Shown: positions 9,113-17,633, counted from the first letter of the stretch. The stretch is DNA of 64,000 nucleotides from Streptomyces sp. NA04227 (GCF_013364195.1 NZ_CP054918.1:1725001-1789000); one strand, 5' to 3'. Translations and numbers: made by a program. The notes: a model not told the origin generated them from the letters alone.

Positions 9113-9506
9113 CCACTCCCCCGAACCGCCTGCCACCACGCCGAGCCAGGCTCAGGGGGATGGTAGCGCGCCAGCTACAACGCCCGGCTTCAACGTCCCC
9201 AGTTCTCGCCACCCCGCCAGCTCCGTTACTTCTTCGCCCAGTTCCTCGGAGACCAAGCCGACGGACTCACCGATTTCCTGGTACCCGGTCAATGGTGTGC
9301 GACTCCCACCAGCCGTTCGAACCTGCGCGACACTCGTTCGACACGCTGGTTTACGACCCAAGTCCCGCCCAGCCAGCCGCTTCCAGACTCCACAACCGTT
9401 GCGCAGTTGTAGAAGGACTCCCGGGAACCCGCACGCAGAAGTGAGAACCTCCTCCCAACAAGAAATGCCCCATCCCGAGGCAAACTCCGAGGTCAGGGCC
9501 ATAAAA
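9113..9506. other. Gene-free stretch between the accessory operon and rnpB
   Basis: This must contain the promoter of the minus-strand 450-aa/AIPR operon. No -10/-35 pair is convincing. Two short minus-strand open frames (9152-9502 and 9289-9483) lack a ribosome-binding site or any familiar sequence, and third-position GC is only moderate. A GTTCGAAC near 9315 resembles a tRNA T-loop but its flanks do not pair. It may be degraded or boundary sequence. Confidence 0.5.
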
Positions 9507-9919
9507 GCAGACGAGTCGGGCTGTACGCCGGGTTCTGTCGCCCGGAAGCCTCGCGGCGTCCGGGGAGACGGCCATCCATCTAGGACCGGCGTTGCCGCCG
9601 GTCTCGTGCGGTCTACCCGCGGACTCGGGCGGGCAGCCCTCGAACATCCGCGCAGGGTCGCTTCCGCGGCCCCTCTTGACCTTGCTCCAGGTGGGGTTTA
9701 CCTAGCCGCCTGGGTCACCCCAGGCGCTGGTGGTCTCTTACACCACCGTTTCACCCTTACCCGGCGCCTGAGCGCCGGGCGGTCTGTTTTCTGTGGCACT
9801 GTCCCGCGGGTCACCCCGGGTGGCCGTTAGCCACCACCCTGCCCTGTGGAGCCCGGACGTTCCTCGGGAAGCCGATCCGAGAATCGGTCTTCACGCGGCC
9901 GTCCGCCCGGCTCGTCTGC
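9507..9919 (-). ncRNA. rnpB: RNase P RNA, bacterial class A
   Basis: Read on the minus strand, the segment contains the conserved core of RNase P RNA: GAGGAACGTCCGGGCTCC and ACAGGGCAGGGTGGTGGC near the 5' end, CCACAGAAAACAGACCGCC, then GGTAAGGGTGAAACGGTG, and GACAGAACCCGGCGTACAG near the 3' end. The termini GCAGACGAG and CTCGTCTGC pair to form helix P1, which sets the ends at about 9919 and 9507. The RNA is about 413 nt, normal for Streptomyces. A TTTTAT run follows P1 and may act as the terminator. It is the catalytic RNA that matures tRNA 5' ends together with RnpA. Ends are good to a few bases. Confidence 0.95.
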
Positions 9920-10025
9920 CGTGCCGTCCATCGTACCCGTCACCGGGGTGTGCCTTCGGCCTCGCCCGCTTCCCCCGCTTGCCCCACCGGGCCTGGAGCG
10001 ACTCCGCTGACCTGCGGTCCTGCCA

Positions 10026-10056
10026 TTGACCTTGCCGCAGCGTCAACGTGTCTACT
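10026..10056 (+). promoter_or_regulatory. MerR-type promoter/operator with 19-bp spacer
   Basis: TTGACC (10026-10031) and TCTACT (10051-10056) are separated by 19 bp, the long spacer that MerR activators correct by twisting DNA. The spacer carries the imperfect dyad TTGCCGC-AGC-GTCAA. The -10 ends six bases before the ATG at 10063, so the transcript should start at or next to the start codon and be leaderless. The MerR gene is therefore expected to control itself. Confidence 0.85.
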
Positions 10057-10062
10057 GACGCC

Positions 10063-10986
10063 ATGCGGATCTCGGAGCTCGCCTCCGTCGTCGGTGTGAC
10101 GACGCGCGCGATCAGGCATTACCACCATCTCGGGCTGCTGCCCGAGCCCGACCGGCTGGCCAACGGCTACCGGGACTACGGGCTGCGCCATGCCGTACTG
10201 CTCGCCCGTATCAAGCGGCTCACCGAGCTGGGCCTCGGTCTGCCGGAGGTACGGGACGTGCTCAGCGACGACGCCGGAAGGGAGCTCGCCGAGGTGCTGG
10301 CCGAGCTGGACGCCGACCTCGCACGGCAGGAGCGGCGGCTGCGTGAGCAGCGGACCCGGCTCGGGGCCCTGCTCCAGGAGGCCGAGCGCGGGGAGCTGTC
10401 CCCCGAGGGGCCGATGTCACCCGAATTCGCCGCGCTTTTCCGGGAGTTGGCCAATACGGACACGGGAACGGAAGCGGACACAGAAGCGGACACAGAAGCT
10501 GCGGGGACGACGCGGGAGGAGCTGGTCTCGTCCTCGTCCTCGTCCTCGCCCTCGTCCGAAACCGCCACCCCTGCCGCTGCCCCCACCTCCCCCATGGCCG
10601 CCAAGGACCGCGAGATCCTCGGCCTGCTGGAGGTCACCGCGGCGCCCGACGACCGCGAGCGGCTCCTTGTCGCCGTACGTGAGGTGGCGGGTACCCAGGA
10701 GGCTCGGGTTCGGGCGCAGCGGGCCTACGCGCTGCTCGACCAGCTCGAAGAACTCGGTGAGGGCGAGCTCGACGACCCGCTCGTCCAGCAGGCCGCGGAC
10801 GCGCTCGTGGACTGTATGCGGGGGACGGCCATGGCAGGTCTCGCGGCGTCCGCGCCGCCGCAGGACTCGGCCCGCACCTTCCTCGACGCCCTCTACGCCG
10901 ACTTCGCGCCCGCCCAGGCCGAGGCCGTACGCCGCGCTCTCGCCTGGTTCTCCGACCGAGCCGTCGATCCCGGCACCGAGAAATGA
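10063..10986 (+). CDS. MerR-family transcriptional regulator
   Basis: A 307-aa protein. Residues 1-70 are a MerR winged helix (RISELASVVGVTTRAIRHYHHLGLLPEP, read in two parts), followed by the dimerising coiled coil (ELDADLARQERRLREQRTRL). A Thr/Glu/Ser-rich low-complexity linker (about 130-175) precedes a helical C-terminal domain with no visible Cys cluster, so metal sensing is unlikely and a drug or small-molecule ligand more plausible. The ATG at 10063 is preferred over the GTG at 10048, which lies in the promoter spacer. It overlaps the next gene by 4 nt (ATGA), so the pair is translationally coupled. Confidence 0.92.
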   Translation: MRISELASVVGVTTRAIRHYHHLGLLPEPDRLANGYRDYGLRHAVLLARIKRLTELGLGLPEVRDVLSDDAGRELAEVLAELDADLARQERRLREQRTRLGALLQEAERGELSPEGPMSPEFAALFRELANTDTGTEADTEADTEAAGTTREELVSSSSSSSPSSETATPAAAPTSPMAAKDREILGLLEVTAAPDDRERLLVAVREVAGTQEARVRAQRAYALLDQLEELGEGELDDPLVQQAADALVDCMRGTAMAGLAASAPPQDSARTFLDALYADFAPAQAEAVRRALAWFSDRAVDPGTEK

Positions 10987-11741
10987 GTGAGCCCATGCGG
11001 AACAGCCACGCGCGGACGAACAGCACGGTCGAGACCGGTGCCGGTACTGGTGCAGGGGCCGGTGCCCGCACCCGCGCCGCCGCCCTCACTCACCTGAAAC
11101 CCGCCCTCCTCCTGATACGCCGCCTCGTCGGGCACGAACTCCGGCTGCTGTGGAGCCTGTTGCTGTGGGCTCGGCGGCGGCGGGACGGGGTGGACGCGGG
11201 GCGGGGGGTGAGGGGGTTCGGGTATGCGCGGGCTCAGGCGGCGCTGATGTACGGGTTCGCGTTCGTGTGTGTGGTGGAGACGGTGGCCTTCGCCGTGTTG
11301 CTGCGGCCGTGGCCCGCTGTGGAGCGGCCGCTGCTGTTCATCGACGTGTACTCCGTGATCATGGTCATCGGGATGCAGGGCGCCTCCGTGACCCGGCCCC
11401 ATCTTGTCGGTCCCGAGGAGGTGCGGATCCGCCGTGGTGCCCACGTCGACCTGCGGGTTCCGCTGGATCTCGTCGCCCGGGTGGGGCGGGAGCTGCGAAT
11501 GAGTCACGAGAAGGCCGAGGGGGTGCTGAGTCTGGACATCGGCGGGCAGTCCACGGTGACCCTCGAACTGCGCGAGCCGGTACGGCACATGACGTTCTTC
11601 GGCCGGGTGCGCGAGGTCGCGGTGATTCACTGCCATGCCGACGAACCGGACGCGTTCGTAAGGGAGTTGAGGGCGGCACTCGACGCGCGGGAGGGGGCGG
11701 GGACGGGGGACCTCGACCCGCCGTTCAGCCCAGCCGCTTGA
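10983..11741 (+). CDS. Unrecognised membrane protein coupled to the MerR gene
   Basis: A 252-aa protein beginning inside the MerR stop (ATGA). Residues 18-40 are Ala/Gly/Thr-rich. Two hydrophobic segments lie at about 87-107 (ALMYGFAFVCVVETVAFAVLL) minus its last residue and 114-130 (LLFIDVYSVIMVIG). The following 120 residues are soluble, beta-rich and moderately charged, with a PH-like feel but no motif I can name. The gene is a likely target of the MerR regulator. It converges on and overlaps the next gene by 17 nt. Confidence 0.75.
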   Translation: MSEPMRNSHARTNSTVETGAGTGAGAGARTRAAALTHLKPALLLIRRLVGHELRLLWSLLLWARRRRDGVDAGRGVRGFGYARAQAALMYGFAFVCVVETVAFAVLLRPWPAVERPLLFIDVYSVIMVIGMQGASVTRPHLVGPEEVRIRRGAHVDLRVPLDLVARVGRELRMSHEKAEGVLSLDIGGQSTVTLELREPVRHMTFFGRVREVAVIHCHADEPDAFVRELRAALDAREGAGTGDLDPPFSPAA

Positions 11742-12660
11742 GGCGCCGCGCGGCCGCGGTGAGCGAGCGGACGCGGCCCAGGCCCGACCACGGTGTGGAC
11801 TCCGCGAGTTCCCGTACGGCGGACACGTCGCGCAGCGACCAGCTCCGGGCGTCCAGGCCGGGGTCGTCCAGCCGGTCCCAGGGCAGCGGGGCCGCCACCG
11901 GGCCGCCTTCCTTCGCGCGTACGGACCAGGGGGCGACGGCGGTCTGGGCGTAGGCGTTGCGCTGGATGTCCAGGTAGAGGCGGTTGCCGCGGCGGTTCTT
12001 GCGGACCTCGGTGGTGAGGCTGTCGGGGTGGCGGGAGGCCAGGAGTTCGGCCAGGTCGCGGGCGAAGGCGCGGCAGTCGTCGAAGGGGAGGTGTCCGTCG
12101 AGGGGGACGGTGACGTGCAGGCCTCGGGAGCCGGTGGTCATCAGGCGGGCGGGCAGGCGCAGTTCGTCGAGCAGATCCTTCAGACGCCGGGCCGCCTCGC
12201 GTACGGCCTCGAAGTCGTCGTCCGGCGGATCGAGGTCGAAGACCAGCCGGTCGGGGTGCTCGGGCCGGTCCGCACGGGAGAGCCAGCGGTGCAGGCAGAC
12301 GCACGCCTGGTCGGCGAGGAAGACGAGCGTGGCCGTGTTGTCGCAGACCGTGTGCACGACTGTGCCGCCCTCCTTCGGCAGCTCGGCTCTCCGCACCCAG
12401 TCCGGATAGTGGTCCGGGGTGTCCTTCTGCATGAAGTGCGGCTGCTTCGCGATGCCCTCGGGGTGCCGCTCCAGCATCAGAGGGCGGCCCTTCAGCTCGG
12501 GCAGCAGGTACGGGGCGAGCAGCCGGTGGTACTCGGCGAGGTCCGCCTTGGTGAGCCCGCCCTCGCCAGGCCCTTCTGCGGGGAAGAGCACCTTGTCCGG
12601 GCGCCGCAGCTCCACGGTGCGCCGACCGGCTCGGATCCGCTGTGTCTCGGTCGTGGTCAT
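11725..12660 (-). CDS. NHEJ DNA polymerase (LigD polymerase/primase domain, stand-alone)
   Basis: A 311-aa protein starting at ATG (MTTTETQRIRAG). It corresponds to the archaeo-eukaryotic primase-type polymerase domain of LigD: LVFDLDPPDDDF carries the metal-binding Asp pair, and TGSRGLHVTVPL the conserved nucleotide-binding strand. The length fits the isolated Pol domain rather than a multidomain LigD. The enzyme fills in ends during non-homologous end joining and adds ribonucleotides. The ligase and phosphoesterase domains are separate genes 1.4-3 kb downstream on the same strand. No Ku gene is in the window. Confidence 0.92.
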   Translation of the reverse strand: MTTTETQRIRAGRRTVELRRPDKVLFPAEGPGEGGLTKADLAEYHRLLAPYLLPELKGRPLMLERHPEGIAKQPHFMQKDTPDHYPDWVRRAELPKEGGTVVHTVCDNTATLVFLADQACVCLHRWLSRADRPEHPDRLVFDLDPPDDDFEAVREAARRLKDLLDELRLPARLMTTGSRGLHVTVPLDGHLPFDDCRAFARDLAELLASRHPDSLTTEVRKNRRGNRLYLDIQRNAYAQTAVAPWSVRAKEGGPVAAPLPWDRLDDPGLDARSWSLRDVSAVRELAESTPWSGLGRVRSLTAAARRLKRLG

Positions 12661-12892
12661 GCCTGATGTGTCCCATGTTCGGTGCGCCCCACTCCTGGCC
12701 GTGGCGAAGGCGGTGACGGCCGGAGCGGTGGCAGCGGACCTGTCCGCCCCTGCGTATGCCCGGGGTCTTTGGGACAATTCACCTGTACGGAGTCGAGTCC
12801 GGTCGGCGCACTCGGTACGCCGAGCCGCCGTCCGGTTGTCCCGCCGTCCAGCCGTCGCCCGTCGACCGTCCAGACGTTCCGGGAGGGATGTC

Positions 12893-13600
12893 ATGACCGC
12901 CACGGCCACCCGCAGGGAGACCGCGGACGCACTGCTCGACACCCACGGGCAGACCTACGCGGCGCAGGCGGGCATCCGGCTGCGCGACACCCCGCAGCCG
13001 CTGTACCAGCTCCTGGTGCTCGCCTGTCTGCTCAGTGCCCGGATCCGTGCCTCGGTCGCCGTGGACGCGGCGCACGCGCTGTTCGACGCGGACCTGCGCA
13101 CCCCGCGCCGGATGCGGGACGCCACCTGGCAGCAGCGGGTCGACGCCCTGGGCGAGGGCCACTACCGGCGCTACGACGAGAGCACCTCCACCACCCTCGG
13201 CAAGGGCGCCGACTTCGTCCGCGAGCGCTACGGCGGCGATCTGCGCAGGCTGCGCGAACAGGCGCACGGGGACCGGCGGCGGATGCGCGAACTGTTGCAG
13301 GAGGTGCCCGGACTCGGACCCACGGGCGCGGACATCTTCCTGCGCGAAGTCCAGGGAATCTGGACCGAGTTGGAGCCCTACATCGACGCCAAGGCCACCC
13401 AGGGCGCGGAACGTCTCGGGCTGCCCGCGGATCCGCGGCGGCTCGCGACACTGGTGGCGAAGGAGCAGCTCGCCGTGTTCGCGGCGGCACTCGTACGCGC
13501 CGCGCTCGACAAGTCGGTGGTCCAGGACGTACGCGAACGAACCGAAGGGACCGAACGAACCGAAGGGACCGAACGGACCCAGGAAGGGAGCGGACGATGA
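12893..13600 (+). CDS. Endonuclease III-like helix-hairpin-helix protein
   Basis: A 235-aa protein starting at ATG after GGGAGGG. The helical layout and the hairpin segment LLQEVPGLGPTGADIF resemble the HhH-GPD superfamily, followed by WTELEPYIDAKATQGAERLG where EndoIII-type enzymes carry catalytic residues. The four-Cys iron-sulfur cluster of Nth/MutY is absent. The C terminus carries a short repeated TEGTER run. Base-excision repair is a plausible role given the flanking NHEJ genes, but the substrate cannot be read from sequence. It overlaps the next gene by 4 nt (ATGA). Confidence 0.72.
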   Translation: MTATATRRETADALLDTHGQTYAAQAGIRLRDTPQPLYQLLVLACLLSARIRASVAVDAAHALFDADLRTPRRMRDATWQQRVDALGEGHYRRYDESTSTTLGKGADFVRERYGGDLRRLREQAHGDRRRMRELLQEVPGLGPTGADIFLREVQGIWTELEPYIDAKATQGAERLGLPADPRRLATLVAKEQLAVFAAALVRAALDKSVVQDVRERTEGTERTEGTERTQEGSGR

Positions 13601-13938
13601 CGCATCACAAGGAGCGACTGCCGCTGGCGGACTACGACGACCTGCCGGTCGGCGTGCTCGAAGGCCAGGTTCGCGGGCTGCCCGCCGGTGACGTGGCCAA
13701 GCTGCTCGACTACGAGATGACGCACGGCCACCGTACGCATGTCGTCGAGGTCCTCAGGCACCGGCTCGACCACGCGCCCGGCGGCTTCTCCGCCGACACC
13801 GGCAAGGGCGGACTCCCGGGCAAGGCGACGCCCACCAGCCGTTCCGGCGTCTCCCCCGCGACCGCCGCCGCGCCGCACAGCCCACCGCCCCACGGCACCA
13901 GCGACCAGTCCGGGCGTCCCAAAGGCAACGCGAGCTGA
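13597..13938 (+). CDS. Small DUF8129-type protein
   Basis: A 113-aa protein starting in the ATGA overlap with the HhH gene. Residues 6-60 (LPLADYDDLPVGVLEGQVRG, then LDYEMTHGHRTHVVEVLRHR) match the small actinobacterial domain often listed as DUF8129, found alone or at the end of other proteins. The last 50 residues are Pro/Ser/Gly-rich and probably disordered. Function unknown; the overlap suggests joint expression with the repair-type gene before it. Confidence 0.7.
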   Translation: MTHHKERLPLADYDDLPVGVLEGQVRGLPAGDVAKLLDYEMTHGHRTHVVEVLRHRLDHAPGGFSADTGKGGLPGKATPTSRSGVSPATAAAPHSPPPHGTSDQSGRPKGNAS

Positions 13939-14000
13939 TCCGGGTCGACTTGGCTTCCTCCTCCCTGCCGTTCCCTCACAACGGACATCCCCGGATCAGG

Positions 14001-14080
14001 AACTACCCCTACGGCAGGGAGAGTTGTCGCCGTCTCCCCAACTACACGTACGGAAACGGGAGTTCAGTAACTACACGTAG
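14001..14080. repeat. Short direct repeats between convergent genes
   Basis: AACTACACGTA occurs twice (14040-14050 and 14069-14079), and a relative, AACTACCCCTACGG, lies at about 14002. All sit in the 154-bp gap between the convergent DUF8129 and ligase genes. There is no clear hairpin. They may be remnants of small duplications. Confidence 0.5.
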
Positions 14081-14092
14081 AGCCAAAGGAGT

Positions 14093-15142
14093 TCAGCGCT
14101 TCCTCGGGTGTTCCCGTACGACCTCGGACGGCTTCTTGTCCTGGCGCAGGCCCAGGAAGCGGGGGTGGCGGAGCATGCCGTCGCGGGTCCACTCGGTGAA
14201 GCCGATCTCGGCGACGACGAAGGGTTCCACCCAGTGGGCGCCGCGTTCGCGTACCGGTGTGCTGAAGGGTGAGGTCTCACGCTCCAACTCGTCCAGTCCG
14301 GAGCGGAGTTGGCGCAGGGTGGTGTGGTCGAAGCCGGTGCCGACCTTGCCCGCGTAGCGGAGCCCGCCCTGCTCGTGGTAGCCGAGGAGCAGGGCGCCGA
14401 AGCCGGTGCGGCTGCCCGCGGGTTCGGTGAATCCGCCGACCACGAACTCCTGGCCGCCGGAGCACTTGAGCTTGAGCCAGTCCGGGGAGCGGCGCCGGAC
14501 GTAGCGGCCGTCGGCACGCTTGGCGATCAGGCCCTCCCAGCCGTGTGCGCAGGCGTCGGCCAGCTCTTGCGGTCCACCCTGGTTGCGGTGCGGGGTGAAA
14601 CGTACCGGGGCGCGGAAGTCCAGGGCCCGGCGCAGCAGGGACTTGCGGGTGCGCAGCGGGAGCCGGGTGAGGTCGACGCCGTCGAGGCGGAGCAGATCGA
14701 AGACGTAGTACGTGATGGCCACGCCGCTGGCGCGGGCCCGGCGCGCGTTTGTGAGTTGCATGCGCTGCTGGAGCCGGGCGAAGTCGGTGCGGCCGTGCGC
14801 GAAGGCGACGATCTCACCGTCCAGGGTGAAACCGGTGGCCGGCTGCGCGGCGAGCGCCTCGGCGATTTCCGGGTAACTCCCGTGTACCGCACGGCCGGTG
14901 CGGGAGAGCAGACGGATCCGGTCGCCGTCCCGGGTCGCCAGTGTGCGTACGCCGTCCAGCTTCCGTTCGAAGATCCACTCGGGGCCGAAGTCCCTGCGGT
15001 CGCTGAGGACGGCGAGCATCGGGTCGGTCGCGGAGGCCACCGGTCCGGGTGCGGCGGCGAGCAGGCGTTGCTGCGCCTCCGGGAGGGCGGCGAGCAGGTC
15101 GTTCATGGCGGGCAGGTCGTTCATGGCGGGCACGTCATTCAT
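14093..15142 (-). CDS. ATP-dependent DNA ligase (LigD ligase domain, stand-alone)
   Basis: A 349-aa protein. The adenylation motif I is ERKLDGVR, with Lys as the AMP acceptor, followed by LLSRTGRAV (motif Ia), TLDGEIVAF (motif III), EGLIAKRADGRYV (motif IV) and WLKLKC (motif V). The C-terminal OB-fold portion is present. It seals breaks in NHEJ. The N terminus is a triple repeat, MNDVPAMNDLPAMNDL, giving three in-frame ATGs; I use the first, which overlaps the stop of the upstream phosphoesterase gene (GATGA context). A later ATG would lose nothing catalytic. Confidence 0.93.
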   Translation of the reverse strand: MNDVPAMNDLPAMNDLLAALPEAQQRLLAAAPGPVASATDPMLAVLSDRRDFGPEWIFERKLDGVRTLATRDGDRIRLLSRTGRAVHGSYPEIAEALAAQPATGFTLDGEIVAFAHGRTDFARLQQRMQLTNARRARASGVAITYYVFDLLRLDGVDLTRLPLRTRKSLLRRALDFRAPVRFTPHRNQGGPQELADACAHGWEGLIAKRADGRYVRRRSPDWLKLKCSGGQEFVVGGFTEPAGSRTGFGALLLGYHEQGGLRYAGKVGTGFDHTTLRQLRSGLDELERETSPFSTPVRERGAHWVEPFVVAEIGFTEWTRDGMLRHPRFLGLRQDKKPSEVVREHPRKR

Positions 15143-15878
15143 CGTGCGGCTCCGGAGCCTCCGGCGTCGGCCGGGCGGGGCGAACTCCCCCTGAGCGCAC
15201 GGCCGTTGACCCCGTCACGGGCCCCTCCTCTGCCTCCTCTGCCTCCTCTGCCTCCTCGGCAGCGACCTGACGCAGAGTGCGGCCGCTGCGTACCGAGCGG
15301 GCGCGGTGGGGGTCGGGGGCGTCCTTGCCGTCGGCGCGGGTGTCCTTCTTCTTGACCAGGAGCCAGGACTCGCGCTCGGTGGAGTCCTCACCGCCCCGGA
15401 AGCGGGTGAGCGCGTAGCCGCCGTGGAGTTTCGCGCCGTTCAGGCGGAAGGTGGCGTGCCCGTGTTCCAGGGCCTCGGCGAAGGTACGGCCCTTGTCCTC
15501 GGTGCTGCTCGCCAGCGGCGCGTAGGTGCCCTCGTCCCAGACGATCACCGTGCCCGCCCCGTACTCGCCCCCGGCGATGACGCCCTCGAACTCGCGGTAC
15601 TCCATCGGGTGGTCCTCGGTCGGCATCGCCAGCCTCTTGTCGTGGATGTCGGCGGACGGGCCCTTGGGCACCGACCAGGACTTCAGTACGCCGTCGACCT
15701 CCAGGCGGAAGTCGAAGTGCGTCGTCGAGGCGTCGTGGATCTGGACGACGAAGACGGGTTCGTCGCCGGTCGGGGTGCCGTGGCCGCGCGGCTCCCGGGT
15801 GCGGTCGAAGTGCCGCTTCTCCCGGTAGGTGGCCAGTTTGCCGCCGTCGCTGCCGCTGCCTTCGCCGCTGTCGCTCAC
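15135..15878 (-). CDS. DNA 3'-phosphoesterase (LigD PE domain, stand-alone)
   Basis: A 247-aa protein matching the LigD phosphoesterase domain. It has FVVQIHDASTTHFDFRLE with the metal-binding His and Asp, SWSVPKGPSADIHDKRLAM, EDHPMEYREFEGVI and YGAGTVIVWDEGTY. It removes 3' phosphates and 3' ribonucleotides at breaks so that ligation can proceed. The C-terminal 60 residues are Glu/Ala-rich low complexity (EEAEEAEEAEE). It overlaps the ligase gene by 8 nt, so the two are an operon. Usually this domain is fused to ligase and polymerase. Confidence 0.92.
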   Translation of the reverse strand: MSDSGEGSGSDGGKLATYREKRHFDRTREPRGHGTPTGDEPVFVVQIHDASTTHFDFRLEVDGVLKSWSVPKGPSADIHDKRLAMPTEDHPMEYREFEGVIAGGEYGAGTVIVWDEGTYAPLASSTEDKGRTFAEALEHGHATFRLNGAKLHGGYALTRFRGGEDSTERESWLLVKKKDTRADGKDAPDPHRARSVRSGRTLRQVAAEEAEEAEEAEEGPVTGSTAVRSGGVRPARPTPEAPEPHDE

Positions 15879-16006
15879 ACCCGTGCCTCCCCGTGCCTCC
15901 CGGTGCCTTCCGGCGATCGCCTGCCCGCTTCCCCTCCACTGTCACGCCTCGGGTGGGTGCTCGCACACCGGCCGCGGCAGGGGCCGTCCGCAGTGGACCC
16001 GGCGCC

Positions 16007-17524
16007 TCACGCGGGCGCGAACCGTACCTTCGCCGCGGTCGGGTCGGCCTCGGTGAGCCGGGCGCGTACCCGCTCGCCGAGTGGCAGGGGCGCGGGGCCG
16101 CCGGTGATCCGCGCGACGACGGCGGGCTCGGTCAACTGCACGGTGCCGACGACCGGTTCGTCCTCGCGTACGTCGATCACGACGCCGTCGAAGACCTCGC
16201 CCACCCGGTCCTTCAGGAGCGCCGCCTCGACGAGGTCGACGCACTCGCGCTCGACGGTGGCCCCGCGCCGGTTGCCCTCGGCCATCTCGCCCGGCAGTGC
16301 GTCCAGGGCCTCGTCAACCCAGCCGGGCACCGGCACGTCGGCGCAGGCGGCCAGGCAGATCTCGCTCGTGTACCGGTCGACGAGCCGCCGCAGCGGCGCG
16401 GTGCAGTGCGTGTACGGGGCGGCTACGGCGGAGTGCACCAGGGGCGAGGGCAGCCGTCCGTCGCGGAAGACGGTGTACCCGGCGCCGCGCAGCAGGGTCG
16501 TGCACTCCTGGAGGAAGGCGGCGTGCCGGGGCAGGGCCGGGTCGAGGGAGCGGATCAGTTGCGCGTAGGCGACGTGGTGCGGCCAGTCGATGTGCAGGGC
16601 GGCGGCGGTGCGGCGCAGGCGTCCGACCGCGCCGTCGGGTGCCGCGGGCAGGGTGCGCAGGACGCCGGTGCCGCGTCCGGTCATCAGGTCGGCGGCGGCC
16701 ATGCCGGTCAGCAGCGAGATCTGCGCGTTCCAGCCCTCGACCGGGAGCGTGGCGCGATGCACCAGTTCGTACGTGGCGCCGGGTGCGGTTCCTTCGTGCC
16801 CCGTCCCGTCGTACGACGTCCCGAGCTGCTGAGGTGCGGCGGCGGGATGCTCGACGGTTTCCTGGATCTCCTGTTCCGGCACGTTGAGGGAGACGCCGCC
16901 GCGTGCGACCTCCTGGGCCTCGCGGAGGCGGCCGATGGTGGCGAGCAGGGCGAGGGGGGCCTCGGCGGTACCGGCGTCGAGCTGGCGCTGGACACCCGCG
17001 TAGTCGAGCTTGGCGCGGCTGCGGACGCGGGCGCGGCGCACGGTGGCGGACCGGACGGCGCCCTCGGCGTCCAGGTCGAGCGTCCACAGCGCGGCCGGGC
17101 GCTCCTCGCCGGGGAGCAGGCTGGCGGCCGCCTCGCTCAGGGGCGCGGGGTGCAGCGGGATGCGGCCGTCGGGGAGGTAGAGGGTGGTGACGCGGTGGTG
17201 CGCCTCGGCGTCGAGTGCGCCGTGCGGCCGGACGAAGGCGGCGACGTCGGCGATCGCGTACCGCACCCGGTAGCCGCCGTCGGCGCGTTCGGCGAGGTGC
17301 ATGGCCTGGTCCAGGTCGGTGGACGCGGGGGGATCGAGGGTGAAGAACGGGATGTCGGTGGCGTCCTCGGACGGCAGCCGGGGCTCGCGCGCCGCCCGCT
17401 CCGCCTCGGCGAGTACCTCGGGCGGGAAACCCTCCGGCAGCGCGAGCCGCCTGCGCAGCGTGCGCAGGGCCGTTCGCAGCGGCGCCTCTTCCGCGCCGGT
17501 CACCTGGACATGGCGGCGTGGCAT
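16007..17524 (-). CDS. RNase II/R-family (RNB domain) exoribonuclease
   Basis: A 505-aa protein from the ATG of MPRRHVQVTGAEE. The RNB catalytic stretch is DPPASTDLDQAMHL (about residues 63-76), with the Asp cluster that binds magnesium, and AIADVAAFV after it. Later RNB segments such as SEAAASLLPGEERPA and the C-terminal YTHCTAPLRRLVDRY are intact. At 505 aa it lacks the cold-shock domains of full-length RNase R. The last 60 residues could form a short S1-like region. It degrades single-stranded RNA 3' to 5'. The frame extends further upstream but only into the neighbouring promoter region. Confidence 0.9.
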   Translation of the reverse strand: MPRRHVQVTGAEEAPLRTALRTLRRRLALPEGFPPEVLAEAERAAREPRLPSEDATDIPFFTLDPPASTDLDQAMHLAERADGGYRVRYAIADVAAFVRPHGALDAEAHHRVTTLYLPDGRIPLHPAPLSEAAASLLPGEERPAALWTLDLDAEGAVRSATVRRARVRSRAKLDYAGVQRQLDAGTAEAPLALLATIGRLREAQEVARGGVSLNVPEQEIQETVEHPAAAPQQLGTSYDGTGHEGTAPGATYELVHRATLPVEGWNAQISLLTGMAAADLMTGRGTGVLRTLPAAPDGAVGRLRRTAAALHIDWPHHVAYAQLIRSLDPALPRHAAFLQECTTLLRGAGYTVFRDGRLPSPLVHSAVAAPYTHCTAPLRRLVDRYTSEICLAACADVPVPGWVDEALDALPGEMAEGNRRGATVERECVDLVEAALLKDRVGEVFDGVVIDVREDEPVVGTVQLTEPAVVARITGGPAPLPLGERVRARLTEADPTAAKVRFAPA

Positions 17525-17633
17525 GGCACGAGCGTAGGCCGGGGTGAGGCGGCCCGCCCTTCGGGAGCCCGGCACCGTCGGCACCCCGTAACCTTGAGGG
17601 TCGTCACACCCCGTAGTGCCCAGGGAGATCCTC

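Noticed and set aside
9300..9330. Possible tRNA T-loop (GTTCGAAC)
   Set aside because: The flanking arms do not pair and no acceptor or anticodon arm can be drawn.
9152..9502. 116-codon minus-strand frame upstream of the 450-aa gene
   Set aside because: No ribosome site, moderate third-position GC, no familiar sequence; kept as gene-free sequence, though a degraded gene is possible.
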